Assembly (NCBI GenBank): GCA_003104975.1
Contig: PQAM01000010.1
Location: 610,577-674,576, forward strand
From: Candidatus Methylomirabilota bacterium
GTDB lineage: Bacteria > Methylomirabilota > Methylomirabilia > Methylomirabilales > Methylomirabilaceae
DNA: 64,000 nucleotides
Reading direction: 5' to 3'
Positions 9,325 through 19,002 of this stretch are shown here, piece by piece. How positions within the stretch are numbered: the first letter of the stretch is position 1; each line of letters begins with the position of its first letter. Position numbers and translations under genes: made by a program. Below the pieces are notes generated by a model. It did no database searches and was not told the origin of the DNA. It was given only the letters and a program-made list of their open reading frames with translations.

Positions 9325-11867
9325 GCACGCCTGAGACATCGTGCGATCCCAGAGACCCGTGTTCGTCCGTCGATATCGTCGGGGCGGATGCGTTGCGGGA
9401 GCTGGCGCTCGACATGCGCTGGTCCTGGAATCATGCTGCCGACGAGGTGTGGCAGCGGCTCGATCCGGCGCTGTGGGAGCTGACCCACAACCCCTGGGTT
9501 GTCCTGCAGACGGTGTCGCGGGACACCCTCGCGCGCGCGATGGCCGACCCTACATTTCGCGACACGGTGGCCGGCCTGGTGCGCGCCAAGCGCCAGGCGG
9601 CGGAGACGCCCGGGTGGTTCCAGCAACAGCACCCGCAGTCGCCGCTGACCTGCGTCGCCTATTTCAGTATGGAATTTATGTTGAGCGAAGCGCTCCCGAT
9701 CTACTCGGGCGGGTTGGGCAATGTGGCGGGCGATCAGCTCAAGGCCGCCAGCGACCTGGGCGTGCCGGTCGTGGGCGTGGGACTGCTGTACCAGCAAGGC
9801 TATTTTCGGCAGGTGATCGACACAGAGGGGGCGCAACAGGCGCTCTTTCCCTACAACGAGCCCGGGCAATTGCCGATCACGCCGGTGCGCGAAGCGAACG
9901 GCGAGTGGTTGCGCCTGGAGATCGCCTTGCCCGGTTATTCGGTGTGGCTGCGGGCCTGGCAGGTCCAGGTCGGCCGCGTGACGTTGTACCTGCTCGATAC
10001 CAATGACGCAGCGAACTCCCCGACGCATCGCGGGATCACCAGCGAATTGTACGGCGGCGGACCGGAGCTGCGCTTGGAGCAGGAGCTGCTGCTCGGCATC
10101 GGCGGCTGGCGGCTGCTCTGCGCGCTCGGCCTCCGACCGGAGGTCTGTCATCTGAATGAAGGGCATGCGGCCTTTGCCGTGGTGGAGCGCGTTCGGACGT
10201 GCATGGACGAGACCGGTCAGCCCTTCGCTGCGGCGTTGGCCGTCACGCGCGCCGGCAACCTCTTTACCACGCATACCGCCGTGCCGGCCGGGTTCGACCG
10301 CTTCGCGCCGGCGCTCATAGAGCAATACCTGAGCCGGTACGCCCGCATGCAGCTTGGCATTTCGGTGCAGGAGCTGCTGGCATTGGGTCGGCGGCAACCC
10401 AATGACGCGACGGAGGAGTTCAATATGGCGTACCTGGCGATCCGCGGCAGCGGCGCGATTAATGGTGTGAGCCGGCTCCACGCGACGGTGAGCCGGCGCC
10501 TTTTTCAGCCGTTGTTTCCCCACTGGCCGCAGGCCGAAGTGCCGGTGCAACACGTGACCAACGGCATCCACGTCCCAAGCTGGGACTCGGCGGCAGCCGA
10601 CGCGCTGTGGACCGAGACCTGCGGCAAGGGCCGCTGGCTGGGCATGACGGACACCTTGGAGGAGGACTTCTGCCGCGTCTCCGATACGCAGCTCTGGCAG
10701 ATGCGCGCGGCTGCCAGCAAGACCTTTGTCGAATACGTGCGCGAACGATTGGCCCGCCAATTAATCGCCTCCGGGGCGCCGCCCGCGGCCGTGGCCGAGG
10801 CGCAGCATCTTCTGGATCCGGACGCCTTGACGCTCGGCTTCGCCCGCCGGTTCGCGACCTACAAGCGGCCCAACCTGCTGCTGCACGACCCGGAACGGCT
10901 GCTGCGCCTGCTGGCCGATCCGCAGCGTCCAGTGCAACTGATCATTGCCGGTAAGGCCCACCCGGCCGACCTGGCTGGGCAGGCCATGATCCGGGAATGG
11001 ATCCGGTTCATCCGGCGGCCCGACGTGCGGCCGCATGTGATCTTCCTGAGCGATTACGACATGCTGTTGACCGAGCGCTTGGTGCAAGGGGCGGATGTGT
11101 GGCTCAACACCCCCCGGCGACCGTGGGAAGCCTGCGGCACGAGCGGCATGAAGGTGCTTGTCAACGGCGGCCTGAATGTGTCGGAATTGGACGGCTGGTG
11201 GGCGGAAGCCTATACGCCAGAAGTCGGCTGGGCGTTGGGCGACGGCCGGGAGCACAACGACGATCCGACGTGGGACGCGGCCGAAGCGGAGGCGTTGTAC
11301 GCCCTGCTCGAACGCGAGGTGATCCCCGCGTTTTACACCCGCGACGCGAACGGCATGCCCGGGGCGTGGGTCGCGCGGATGCGGGCAAGCATGGCGCAGT
11401 TGACGCCGCGGTTTGCCGCCGGGCGCGCCGTACGTGAGTACACGGAACAGCACTACCTGCCGGCCGCCACGGCCTACCGGGCGCGCGCTGCCGACAACGG
11501 CGCCGGGGGCCGGCAGATGTTCGAGTGGCAGCGCACGCTTGCAGACAAGTGGGCCGCGCTGCGATTTGGCGACGTAACGATCGACACCAACGGGGCGCAG
11601 CATGATTTCGAGGTGCATGTGTACCTCGATGATCTCGATCCGGATACCGTGCGGGTGCAACTCTACGCCGACAGCGCTGACGGAGAACCGCCGTCCCTGC
11701 ACGCCATGCAACGTGTCCGACAACTGGTGGGCGCGGTCAGCGGCCGTGTGTACCGCGCCACGTTGCCGGCAAGCCGGCCGGCGAGCGACTACACCGCGAG
11801 GATCGTCCCGTATCACGACGGCGTCGCTGTTCCCCTGGAAGCCGCCCAGATCCTGTGGCAGCGATGA
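9321..11867 (+). CDS. glgP: Alpha-glucan (glycogen) phosphorylase, DUF3417-type
   Basis: The protein has 848 residues. The N-terminal segment, with [17 protein letters not shown] near 27-43, is the DUF3417 region found in the shorter, archaeal/bacterial type of alpha-glucan phosphorylase. The phosphorylase body contains [20 protein letters not shown] near 114-133 and the pyridoxal-phosphate-end motif EACGTSGMK near 603-611. It releases glucose-1-phosphate from glycogen or maltodextrins in the cytoplasm. It overlaps pgm at its start and is followed within about 30 bases by the gnd remnant. Confidence 0.95.
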   Translation: MSTPETSCDPRDPCSSVDIVGADALRELALDMRWSWNHAADEVWQRLDPALWELTHNPWVVLQTVSRDTLARAMADPTFRDTVAGLVRAKRQAAETPGWFQQQHPQSPLTCVAYFSMEFMLSEALPIYSGGLGNVAGDQLKAASDLGVPVVGVGLLYQQGYFRQVIDTEGAQQALFPYNEPGQLPITPVREANGEWLRLEIALPGYSVWLRAWQVQVGRVTLYLLDTNDAANSPTHRGITSELYGGGPELRLEQELLLGIGGWRLLCALGLRPEVCHLNEGHAAFAVVERVRTCMDETGQPFAAALAVTRAGNLFTTHTAVPAGFDRFAPALIEQYLSRYARMQLGISVQELLALGRRQPNDATEEFNMAYLAIRGSGAINGVSRLHATVSRRLFQPLFPHWPQAEVPVQHVTNGIHVPSWDSAAADALWTETCGKGRWLGMTDTLEEDFCRVSDTQLWQMRAAASKTFVEYVRERLARQLIASGAPPAAVAEAQHLLDPDALTLGFARRFATYKRPNLLLHDPERLLRLLADPQRPVQLIIAGKAHPADLAGQAMIREWIRFIRRPDVRPHVIFLSDYDMLLTERLVQGADVWLNTPRRPWEACGTSGMKVLVNGGLNVSELDGWWAEAYTPEVGWALGDGREHNDDPTWDAAEAEALYALLEREVIPAFYTRDANGMPGAWVARMRASMAQLTPRFAAGRAVREYTEQHYLPAATAYRARAADNGAGGRQMFEWQRTLADKWAALRFGDVTIDTNGAQHDFEVHVYLDDLDPDTVRVQLYADSADGEPPSLHAMQRVRQLVGAVSGRVYRATLPASRPASDYTARIVPYHDGVAVPLEAAQILWQR

Positions 11868-11899
11868 GGCAAGCGTCAATTCTCGAGGCGGACACGCTC

Positions 11900-12148
11900 A
11901 TGGGTAGGAAAACAAGACTGAAGGAGACCGTGGCGCGGCTGCTCTGGATCACGTGGCCGAGATCGGCGAATGCACGGACATTCGGAGAGGCGCTGCGGGA
12001 TGAGGGTGTGCCGGTGCCGGTGTTGACCGCCGCGCTCTACGCACGGTTCGCCTCGCGCGGCGAAGCGGATTGTCAGGACACACTGCTTTCGGCCATGCGC
12101 CTCGGCTTCGGCGGGCATCTGGAACAACCGGAGGCAACACAACCGTGA
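11900..12148 (+). pseudogene. 3' remnant of 6-phosphogluconate dehydrogenase (gnd)
   Basis: The open frame from 11900 encodes 82 residues. The last 50 or so match the C terminus of NAD-type 6-phosphogluconate dehydrogenase: a stretch like [20 protein letters not shown], then [12 protein letters not shown] near the end. The Rossmann domain and all catalytic residues are absent, and the first 30 residues have no gnd character. Full-length gnd normally exceeds 300 codons and often sits directly before zwf, as this fragment does. It is best read as a deletion remnant. A small translated product cannot be excluded, because its stop overlaps the zwf GTG start and could support translational coupling. 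Confidence 0.75.
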
Positions 12149-13524
12149 ACCCCGACGCTTTTCGTTCGGACACGTTGGTGTTTTTTGGGGCCACTGGCGA
12201 TCTGGCCTACAAGAAGGTCTTCCCGGCATTGCAGGCGATGGTCAGGCGCGGGACGCTCCGGGCACCGATCATCGGCGTCGCCAAATCAGGTTGGAACCTG
12301 GACCAACTGAAGGCTCGGGCGAAGGACAGTGTGGAGAGACACGGTGGATTGGACCCGGCCGCCTTTGAGCAACTGTGCTCTTACCTGCGCTATGTGGACG
12401 GCGACTACAACGATGCCGAGACGTTTCAGGCCTTGCGTCGCGAGTTAGGCGGGGCCCAGCGGCCGGCCTATTACCTCGCCATCCCGCCTGCGGCGTTCGG
12501 TGCGGTGGTGGAACAACTGGCCCGAATGGGCGACACCGCTAACGCGCGCGTCATCATCGAAAAGCCTTTCGGCCGCGACCTGTCCTCGGCGCGGGCCCTG
12601 AATCACATTCTGCTCAACACGTTCACCGAGAGCGCGATCTTTCGCATCGACCACTACCTCGGTAAGCAGCCCGTGCACAGTATGTTGTTCTTCCGGTTCG
12701 CCAACGCGATGCTGGAACCGTTCTGGAATCGTTCCCACGTCGAAAGCGTGCAGATTACCATGGCGGAAGAGTTCGGTGTGCAAGGCCGGGGGGTGTTTTA
12801 CGAGCAGGTCGGCGCGATCCGCGACGTGGTGCAAAACCATCTGTTTCATATCCTGGCCAATCTGGCGATGGAACCGCCCGTGCGCACCGATAGTGAATCG
12901 ATCCGAGACGAGAAGGTGAAGGTACTCAAGGCCATTCCGCCGCTCGCGCCGTCGGATCTGGTGCGCGGACAGTTTCGAGACTACCGGAACGAGGCGGGCG
13001 TGGCGTCGGATTCCAGAGTGGAGACGTTTGCCGCTCTCAAGCTGGAGGTCGATTCCTGGCGGTGGCGCGGGGTTCCCTTTTATATCCGCGCCGGTAAATG
13101 CCTCGCCGTCACCTGCACCGAGATTGTCATCCGGTTGCGACGTCCGCCAACGATGTACGAGCAGTACGATCTGCAATCGAACTACGTTCGGTTGCGGATC
13201 AGTCCCGATATCGTGCTGGCCTTCGGCTTGAATGTTACCTCGCCCCTTGAAGAATCGCAGAGCCTGCTCTCGGAGCTGCTGGCGAGCCGCCATCCATTCG
13301 CCAAGGAGATGGACGCCTACGAACGCGTCCTCACCGACGCGATGGCGGGGGACGCTACATTGTTCGCCCGCGAGGATTACGTCGAGGAGGCCTGGCGCAT
13401 CGTTGATCAGGCGCTGAACGTTGAGACGCCGCCACGCGAATATGCACCGAAGACCTGGGGGCCGGCGGAAGCCGAATTACTCGCGCCGCCAGGCGGCTGG
13501 TCCAACCCGGTCGTAACCGGTTGA
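12145..13524 (+). CDS. zwf: Glucose-6-phosphate 1-dehydrogenase
   Basis: The protein has 459 residues from a GTG at 12145 with GGAGG about 10 bases upstream. An in-frame ATG at 12070 would lie inside the gnd remnant. The coenzyme loop [12 protein letters not shown] begins near residue 10, and the catalytic [11 protein letters not shown] near 167-177. It oxidises glucose-6-phosphate to 6-phosphogluconolactone and yields NAD(P)H. The run pgm-glgP-(gnd')-zwf feeds glycogen carbon into the oxidative pentose phosphate route, but no intact gnd follows here. Confidence 0.94.
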   Translation: MNPDAFRSDTLVFFGATGDLAYKKVFPALQAMVRRGTLRAPIIGVAKSGWNLDQLKARAKDSVERHGGLDPAAFEQLCSYLRYVDGDYNDAETFQALRRELGGAQRPAYYLAIPPAAFGAVVEQLARMGDTANARVIIEKPFGRDLSSARALNHILLNTFTESAIFRIDHYLGKQPVHSMLFFRFANAMLEPFWNRSHVESVQITMAEEFGVQGRGVFYEQVGAIRDVVQNHLFHILANLAMEPPVRTDSESIRDEKVKVLKAIPPLAPSDLVRGQFRDYRNEAGVASDSRVETFAALKLEVDSWRWRGVPFYIRAGKCLAVTCTEIVIRLRRPPTMYEQYDLQSNYVRLRISPDIVLAFGLNVTSPLEESQSLLSELLASRHPFAKEMDAYERVLTDAMAGDATLFAREDYVEEAWRIVDQALNVETPPREYAPKTWGPAEAELLAPPGGWSNPVVTG

Positions 13525-13770
13525 ATGTCTTTGTGTGGAGGTTCCTGTGCCTGCTGATGTGGACGCGGTCGCCCGTCAGTCGGCGACACTGGCGAATACG
13601 ACAGCTTGTAGGATATGTGAGACCTCTCACAGCATATTGGGGTGTTGCCGCGTATACAATAATGGTAGGTCGCTGACGTGAGAGGCTGGGTAAACAAAAC
13701 CGGCGACACCGACACTCAACTGTCGGGGTGGCGCGTGTATGAATGATGTGCTGCGAGCAGGAGCATACTG
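13525..13770. other. Intergenic regulatory region before usp-nuo
   Basis: There is no supported gene in these 246 bases. They contain the CRP-type palindrome at 13616-13631 and, on the plus strand, the -10-like TACAAT at 13655-13660, overlapped by TATACA at 13653-13658. Confidence 0.5.
13616..13631 (+). promoter_or_regulatory. CRP/FNR-superfamily-type operator upstream of usp and nuo
   Basis: TGTGAGACCTCTCACA is a perfect 7+2+7 inverted repeat, identical over all 16 bases to the site before sucA. A TACAAT at 13655-13660 would give a start near 13667 and put the operator centre near -43. The overlapping TATACA at 13653-13658 would give a start at 13665 and exactly -41.5. Either is class II geometry for a plus-strand promoter driving usp and probably nuoA-N. 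Confidence 0.6.
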
Positions 13771-14277
13771 ATGGACCAGAGCAAAAGGATTCTCGTGGCG
13801 GTAGATGACTCAGAGGCGTCCAGTCGGGCTGTAACCTATGTCGCGACAATGATCGGACGTCGAAGTGGATTTCGTGTGCGACTGGTTCACGTCCTCCCCT
13901 CTGTGCCTCCCGCGCTGCTTGAGTGTGGCGGATCTGAAAATCCGGAGCAGGAGGAGAGACGTGAAGCGGCGGAGCACGCGGCGCAGACCCGATGGCTTGA
14001 TCAGGCAGAAAACGCTGCCCGGCCCGTACTTGCCCGGGCCAAGTGGATCCTCCGAAAGGCTGGAATGCCGATTTCAGGCGTGGAGACCCAGTTGTGCACA
14101 TCGACGAGCGGGGAGGAGGTAGTGCGGGAGATCCTCGAGACGGCGCGCGCATCGCGGTGCGGTACCGTTGTCGTCGGTCGAGAGTCGCTTCCCGGGCTGA
14201 AGGGGCTGTTTCAGCATCATGTGGGAGACGAGTTGATCAAGAGAGGACAGGGCATTACCGTATGGGTTGTCGAGTAG
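13771..14277 (+). CDS. Universal stress protein (UspA family)
   Basis: The protein has 168 residues, beginning with the family pattern RILVAVDDSEASSRAV. VRLVHVLP follows near 36-43, and the C-terminal TVVVGRESLPGLKGLF replaces the canonical G-x2-G-x9-G-S/T ATP-binding loop. ATP binding is therefore doubtful and it may be a UspA-like non-nucleotide form. It is cytoplasmic. It lies directly behind the CRP-type operator and 81 bases before nuoA, in the same direction, so it is probably the first gene of the nuo transcript. A stress- or redox-linked role is inferred from that position. Confidence 0.88.
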   Translation: MDQSKRILVAVDDSEASSRAVTYVATMIGRRSGFRVRLVHVLPSVPPALLECGGSENPEQEERREAAEHAAQTRWLDQAENAARPVLARAKWILRKAGMPISGVETQLCTSTSGEEVVREILETARASRCGTVVVGRESLPGLKGLFQHHVGDELIKRGQGITVWVVE

Positions 14278-14358
14278 ACACCATGCCTGATGTGGTGTCG
14301 GCTGCCAGGTAAAGGGCAGTTGAGGAGTGGGAGGGGCAGGAGGGCTGTGGAGGTGAGC

Positions 14359-14751
14359 ATGGAGCCGGTGTGGCCATTCGCCCTGTATTGTGCGGCTGTG
14401 ATCGCGGTCGTTGGCGCGATGATCGGCCTCTCCGCCCTGCTGGGCCAACGTCACAGCGAGACCTCGACGGGGGAGCCATATGAGTCCGGTATCCTCTCAA
14501 CGGGATCCGCGCGCGTGCGGCTCTCTGTCAAGTTTTACCTTGTCGCCGTATGCTTCGTGATCTTCGACGTGGAGGCGGTGTTCCTGTTCGCCTGGGCAAT
14601 AGCACTAGACGATGTGGGCTGGACAGGGTTCGTCGAGATCCTGATCTTTGTCGGCGTCCTGATTGCTGCGCTCGTCTATCTCTGGCGCCTGGGTGCGCTC
14701 GATTGGGGACCGCTTGGGCGGCGGCCGACACGCTCGCCGGAAGCAGGGTAG
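14359..14751 (+). CDS. nuoA: NADH-quinone oxidoreductase subunit A
   Basis: The protein has 130 residues, from the ATG at 14359 behind a GGAGGTGA ribosome binding site. Three membrane helices fit NuoA, and [20 protein letters not shown] with [15 protein letters not shown] is the conserved core. It is part of the membrane arm near the quinone channel of complex I. The frame stays open upstream to 14290, but that part is not NuoA-like. nuoB starts five bases after its stop. Confidence 0.94.
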   Translation: MEPVWPFALYCAAVIAVVGAMIGLSALLGQRHSETSTGEPYESGILSTGSARVRLSVKFYLVAVCFVIFDVEAVFLFAWAIALDDVGWTGFVEILIFVGVLIAALVYLWRLGALDWGPLGRRPTRSPEAG

Positions 14752-14755
14752 GCTG

Positions 14756-15397
14756 ATGAGCTGGCGCATGAGTCAAGCGGGCGTTTCACAGCCGTCGGGG
14801 TGGGGCGGCGACGCGCCGTTCGATGAAGAGGTCCGCCGCTGCTTCATCCTGGCCCGTCTGCAGGACCTCCTGGCGTGGGGCCGGAAGAACTCGATCTGGC
14901 CGTTCAACTTCGGCCTGTCGTGCTGTTTCGTAGAGATGGCGACCAGCATCACCAGTAAATACGACATCGCTCGTTTCGGCGCCGAGGTTATTCGCGGTAC
15001 CCCCAGAGAGGCGGATGTCATCGTCATCGCCGGCACCGTATTCATCAAGATGGCGCCGATTGTCAAGCGCCTGTACGAGCAGATGATGGAGCCTCGTTGG
15101 GTGATCTCCATGGGCTCATGCGCCAACTCCGGCGGGATGTACGACATCTATAGCGTCGTTCAGGGGGTGGACAAGTTCCTGCCGGTCGATGTCTATGTGC
15201 CGGGCTGTCCGCCGTCGCCGCAGGCCTTTATGGAGGGCCTGCTCCTCCTGCAGCAGGCTGTAGGCGCCGAGCGTCGGCCGCTGAGTTGGATGGTGGGGCC
15301 ACAATCGGTGACGCGACCGCCGCTGCCGTCCATGCGCGACGGCAACCGTGCTGCGCGACAGCGGACCACCGTGCTGCGCGCACCGAATGACGTCTGA
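14756..15397 (+). CDS. nuoB: NADH-quinone oxidoreductase subunit B
   Basis: The protein has 213 residues from the ATG at 14756. Ligands of the N2 [4Fe-4S] cluster are visible in [10 protein letters not shown] near 60-69, [13 protein letters not shown] near 119-131 and [10 protein letters not shown] near 148-157. It forms the quinone-reducing tip of the hydrophilic arm of complex I. The C-terminal 45 residues are longer than in short NuoB forms and are basic. It is followed 50 bases later by nuoCD. Confidence 0.95.
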   Translation: MSWRMSQAGVSQPSGWGGDAPFDEEVRRCFILARLQDLLAWGRKNSIWPFNFGLSCCFVEMATSITSKYDIARFGAEVIRGTPREADVIVIAGTVFIKMAPIVKRLYEQMMEPRWVISMGSCANSGGMYDIYSVVQGVDKFLPVDVYVPGCPPSPQAFMEGLLLLQQAVGAERRPLSWMVGPQSVTRPPLPSMRDGNRAARQRTTVLRAPNDV

Positions 15398-15447
15398 CCG
15401 ATCACACCCGAAGGCCCCATGACAGTTCGAGACGAGTGACGCCGCTG

Positions 15448-17196
15448 ATGGCTACGGAAGGCGTGATTACCGATGAGTTGAAGACACGTGACGCGGCGGC
15501 GGTCATCGCGGTGCAACAGACGCGAGATGAGATTCCCACCGTGTGGGTCGCTCGTGAGGCGATCCGGTCCGTTCTCCGCTACCTCAAGGCAGAGGTGAAT
15601 CGCCCGTACCGGATGCTGTATGACCTGACCGCCATCGACGAGCGGGCTCGAAAGACTCGCCGGGGCCAGCCTAAGAGCGACTTCACCGTGGTCTATCATC
15701 TCCTCTCCTTTGAAAGAAACCAGGATATCCGGCTGAAGGTCCCGCTCCAAGGCGATTCCCTTTCCTGTCCCACGGTAACCGATATCTGGCCATCGGCGAA
15801 CTGGTACGAGCGCGAGACGTGGGATATGTTCGGCATTCGATTCGAGGGTCATCCGCATCTGAAACGAATCCTGATGCCCGACACCTGGACGGGGCACCCG
15901 CTGCGCAAGGAGCATCCCGCTCGCGCTACCGAGATGGACCCCTTTCGCCTGCCGGAGGAGAAGGAGGAGGTCGAGCAGGCGGCGTTGCAATTCCGGCCGG
16001 AGGAGTGGGGGTTGAAGCGCCGCGACGAGGACACGGAGTTCATGTTTCTCAACCTGGGACCGCAGCATCCCGGAACCCACGGCGTCCTGCGCATCGTGCT
16101 CCAGCTTGACGGCGAAGAGATCATCAATGCCGTTCCCGACATCGGCTTTCATCATCGGGGAGCGGAAAAGATGGGGGAGCGGCAGTCGTGGCACACCTTC
16201 ATCCCTTACACTGATCGGGTGGACTACCTCGGCGGGGTCATGAATAATCTGGCGTATGTCCTGGCCGTGGAGCGGCTGGCAGGGATCGAAGTACCCGATC
16301 GGGTGAAGGTGATCCGGATCATGATGGCGGAGCTATTCCGGATTGCGAGCCACCTGGTCTGGTATGGCACCTTCGCCCAGGATGTGGGCGCGCTTTCGCC
16401 GGTGTTCTACATGTTCAACGATCGGGAGCGCATCTTCGACATCGTCGAGGCGATCACCGGCGGTCGGATGCATCCGAGCTGGTTCCGCATCGGAGGGGTG
16501 GCGCAAGACCTTCCGAAGGGCTGGGACCGACTGGTGCGGGAGTTCGTCGAATACATGCCGCGGCGGCTGACCGAATATGACAGTCTCGTGATGGAGAACC
16601 GGATCTTCAAGGCCCGCACCCAGGGCGTGGGCAGCTATACCCCGGACGAGGCCATTGACTGGGGCGTCACCGGTCCTAATCTGCGGGCCTGTGGATTCGA
16701 GTGGGATTTTCGCAAGAGGCGACCCTATTCCGGTTATGACCAGTTCGAGTTCGCGATTCCGACTGCGAAACGCGGCGACTGCTACGGCCGAGCGACCGTC
16801 AGGGTCGAGGAGATCCGACAAAGCCTGCGTATCGTCGAGCAATGCCTGAATGCCATGCCTCCTGGCCCGTACAAGTCGGCGCATCCCCTCGCGACCCCGC
16901 CCCGTAAAGAGCGCACGATGTACGATATCGAAACGCTCATCGCGCACTTCCTCAGCGTCAGTTGGGGGCCGGTCATCCCGCCGGGTGAGGCGTTCGTCGG
17001 TATCGAGGCGACCAAGGGCAACAACGGCTACTACCTGGTCAGCGATGGCGGCACGATTGCCTACCGGGTACGTATCCGGACGCCGTCGTTTCCGCACCTG
17101 CAGATGATCCCGCTGATCAGTCGCGGGATGATGATTCCTGATCTGCTGGCGATCCTGGGCAGCCTCGATTACGTGCTGGCGGATGTGGACCGATGA
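15448..17196 (+). CDS. nuoCD: NADH-quinone oxidoreductase fused subunits C and D
   Basis: The protein has 582 residues from the ATG at 15448 (an in-frame GTG/ATG pair reaches 15436). Residues to about 190 are NuoC, with [18 protein letters not shown]. From about 200 comes NuoD, with [14 protein letters not shown], the quinone-site [10 protein letters not shown] and the terminal DVDR. Fusion of C and D, as in enterobacteria, makes this a 13-gene complex I operon. The protein sits at the junction of peripheral and membrane arms and lines the quinone site with NuoB. Confidence 0.95.
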   Translation: MATEGVITDELKTRDAAAVIAVQQTRDEIPTVWVAREAIRSVLRYLKAEVNRPYRMLYDLTAIDERARKTRRGQPKSDFTVVYHLLSFERNQDIRLKVPLQGDSLSCPTVTDIWPSANWYERETWDMFGIRFEGHPHLKRILMPDTWTGHPLRKEHPARATEMDPFRLPEEKEEVEQAALQFRPEEWGLKRRDEDTEFMFLNLGPQHPGTHGVLRIVLQLDGEEIINAVPDIGFHHRGAEKMGERQSWHTFIPYTDRVDYLGGVMNNLAYVLAVERLAGIEVPDRVKVIRIMMAELFRIASHLVWYGTFAQDVGALSPVFYMFNDRERIFDIVEAITGGRMHPSWFRIGGVAQDLPKGWDRLVREFVEYMPRRLTEYDSLVMENRIFKARTQGVGSYTPDEAIDWGVTGPNLRACGFEWDFRKRRPYSGYDQFEFAIPTAKRGDCYGRATVRVEEIRQSLRIVEQCLNAMPPGPYKSAHPLATPPRKERTMYDIETLIAHFLSVSWGPVIPPGEAFVGIEATKGNNGYYLVSDGGTIAYRVRIRTPSFPHLQMIPLISRGMMIPDLLAILGSLDYVLADVDR

Positions 17197-17228
17197 GGCA
17201 TGCGTGGCCCGGCGATTGAGGAGAGGGC

Positions 17229-17762
17229 ATGATGCTTCCCAAGGAGATTGAGCAGACGATCGAGGCCGCGACACGGCGCTACCCGCAGAGGCGGGGCGCG
17301 TGCATCGAGGCGTTGCAGATCGTACAACGACATCACAGTTGGGTCTCGGATGATGATCTCAAGGAGCTGGCTCGGCTGCTGCAGATGACGACGGACGAGC
17401 TTGATGGCGTCGCAACATTCTATAACCTGATCTTTCGAAAGCCCGTGGGGACGCACGTGATCCTGCTCTGCAACAGTATCTCCTGCTGGATCATGGGATA
17501 TGAGCGTCTCCGCGAACAGGTAACGGCCCGGCTTGGAATCGCATTCGGGGAGACGAGCGCCGATGGCCGGTTCACGCTGCTTCCGAATGTCTGTCTTGGC
17601 GCCTGTGATCATGCGCCTGCGATGATGGTCGATGAGGACCTCTATGGCGACGTGAGCCCAGCAACGCTGGACCCGATCCTTCACCAGTACGGCTGCGCGG
17701 GCACGCCGGGAAAGGGAGATGGGGAACGAACGACCGCTGACCATGAACATCAGGCCCGGTGA
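17229..17762 (+). CDS. nuoE: NADH-quinone oxidoreductase subunit E
   Basis: The protein has 177 residues. It carries the thioredoxin-like [2Fe-2S] (N1a) domain with cysteines in CNSISC near 81-86 and CLGAC near 120-124. The four-helix N terminus, with ATFYNLIFRKPVG near 61-73, is typical. It is part of the NADH-oxidising module with NuoF and NuoG. Its 3' end overlaps the longest nuoF frame by 44 bases. The C-terminal hydrophilic tail of about 20 residues lies in that overlap. Confidence 0.94.
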   Translation: MMLPKEIEQTIEAATRRYPQRRGACIEALQIVQRHHSWVSDDDLKELARLLQMTTDELDGVATFYNLIFRKPVGTHVILLCNSISCWIMGYERLREQVTARLGIAFGETSADGRFTLLPNVCLGACDHAPAMMVDEDLYGDVSPATLDPILHQYGCAGTPGKGDGERTTADHEHQAR

Positions 17763-18999
17763 GCCGCCTCCTGACCTGAAGGGGTACGAACGGGCAGGGG
17801 GGTATACGGCGGTCCGCAAGGCCCTTCGTGATATGACACCCAAAGGCGTGACCGCGCTGGTAAAGGACTCCAACTTGCGCGGGCGCGGCGGGGCCGGCTT
17901 CCCCACCGGTCTGAAGTGGAGCTTTGTGCCGATGGGTGAGGAGGCGCCTCGACCCAAGTACTTTATCGCCAATGCCGATGAGATGGAGCCGGGAACCTTC
18001 AAGGATCGCCTCCTCCTCGAAGGTAATCCGCATCAACTCATCGAGGGCATGATCGTCGGCTCATACGCCATCGAGGCTGAGGTGGCCTACATCTTTCTGC
18101 GGTGGGAGTATCGGGAGGCGGAGCGGCTCCTGACCAAAGCCATCGCTGAGGCCTACGCGGGCGGCTATCTTGGCAGGAACATCCTCGGGTCCGACTATCA
18201 TCTGGAACTCCATGTGCACATCAGCGCCGGCCGCTATATGTGCGGTGAGGAGACGGGCCTGCTCAATGCCCTCGAAGGCAAGCGGGCCACGCCGCGATAC
18301 AAGCCTCCTCATCCGGTGATCTCCGGCCTGTGGGGCAAGCCTACCGTTGTGAACAATGTCGAGACACTTTGCAATATCCCTCACATCGTCAACAATGGGG
18401 TCGAGTGGTTCAAAGGCTTGAGTGATACACGCGACAGCGGGACCAAGCTCTATGGCGTCAGTGGCAGGGTCAGGCGGCCGGGCGTGTGGGAGTTGCCGAT
18501 GGGTACGACGATCGGGGCGCTCCTTGAAGAGCATGCGGGGGGTATGCGCGACGGATTCAGATTTCATGGTCTGCTGCCCGGCGGCGCCTCAACCGATTTC
18601 CTTACCGAAGCACACCTCAATGTCAAGATGGATTTTGAGTCGGTCTCGAAAGCCGGGAGCCGGATGGGCACCGGTACGATGATCATTCTGGACGATCGGA
18701 CCTGTCCGGTCGGCTTTGTAGGGAATCTGGAGGCTTTCTTTGCGCAGGAATCGTGCGGGTGGTGCACGCCCTGCCGTGAGGGACTGCCGTGGACGGCCAA
18801 GATCCTTCAGGCGCTCGAAGAGGGGAGTGGACAGGCAGGCGATCTGGAGCGGCTGGCTCTCCACACCAAGTTCCTTGGTCCGGGGTTGACATTCTGCCCG
18901 CTTGCTCCCGGCGCTATGGAGCCGCTCGGGAGCGCCCTGAAATACTTCCGCGAAGACTTCGAACGGCATATCCGCGAGAGGCGTTGCCCGTGGAGATAG
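17719..18999 (+). CDS. nuoF: NADH-quinone oxidoreductase subunit F
   Basis: The protein has 426 residues. The FMN/NADH-binding glycine-rich stretch NLRGRGGAGFPTGLKW (near 52-67), the GRYMCGEETGLLNALEG motif near 170-186 and the N3 [4Fe-4S] ligands SCGWCTPC near 342-349 plus a later TFC are all present. It oxidises NADH and passes electrons to FMN. The start is either the ATG at 17719, inside nuoE, or the ATG at 17743. Both keep the whole domain. Confidence 0.95.
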   Translation: MGNERPLTMNIRPGEPPPDLKGYERAGGYTAVRKALRDMTPKGVTALVKDSNLRGRGGAGFPTGLKWSFVPMGEEAPRPKYFIANADEMEPGTFKDRLLLEGNPHQLIEGMIVGSYAIEAEVAYIFLRWEYREAERLLTKAIAEAYAGGYLGRNILGSDYHLELHVHISAGRYMCGEETGLLNALEGKRATPRYKPPHPVISGLWGKPTVVNNVETLCNIPHIVNNGVEWFKGLSDTRDSGTKLYGVSGRVRRPGVWELPMGTTIGALLEEHAGGMRDGFRFHGLLPGGASTDFLTEAHLNVKMDFESVSKAGSRMGTGTMIILDDRTCPVGFVGNLEAFFAQESCGWCTPCREGLPWTAKILQALEEGSGQAGDLERLALHTKFLGPGLTFCPLAPGAMEPLGSALKYFREDFERHIRERRCPWR

Positions 19000-19002
19000 C
19001 CG

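Noticed and set aside
7531-9339. Minus-strand open frame of about 600 codons opposite pgm
   Set aside because: It is fully antisense to a gene with intact catalytic motifs. Its composition is rich in Arg, Ala and His, as expected for the opposite strand of GC-rich coding DNA. No domain is recognisable.
9243-10760. Minus-strand open frame of about 500 codons opposite glgP
   Set aside because: It is an antisense shadow of a clear phosphorylase gene, with no motif and no ribosome binding site.
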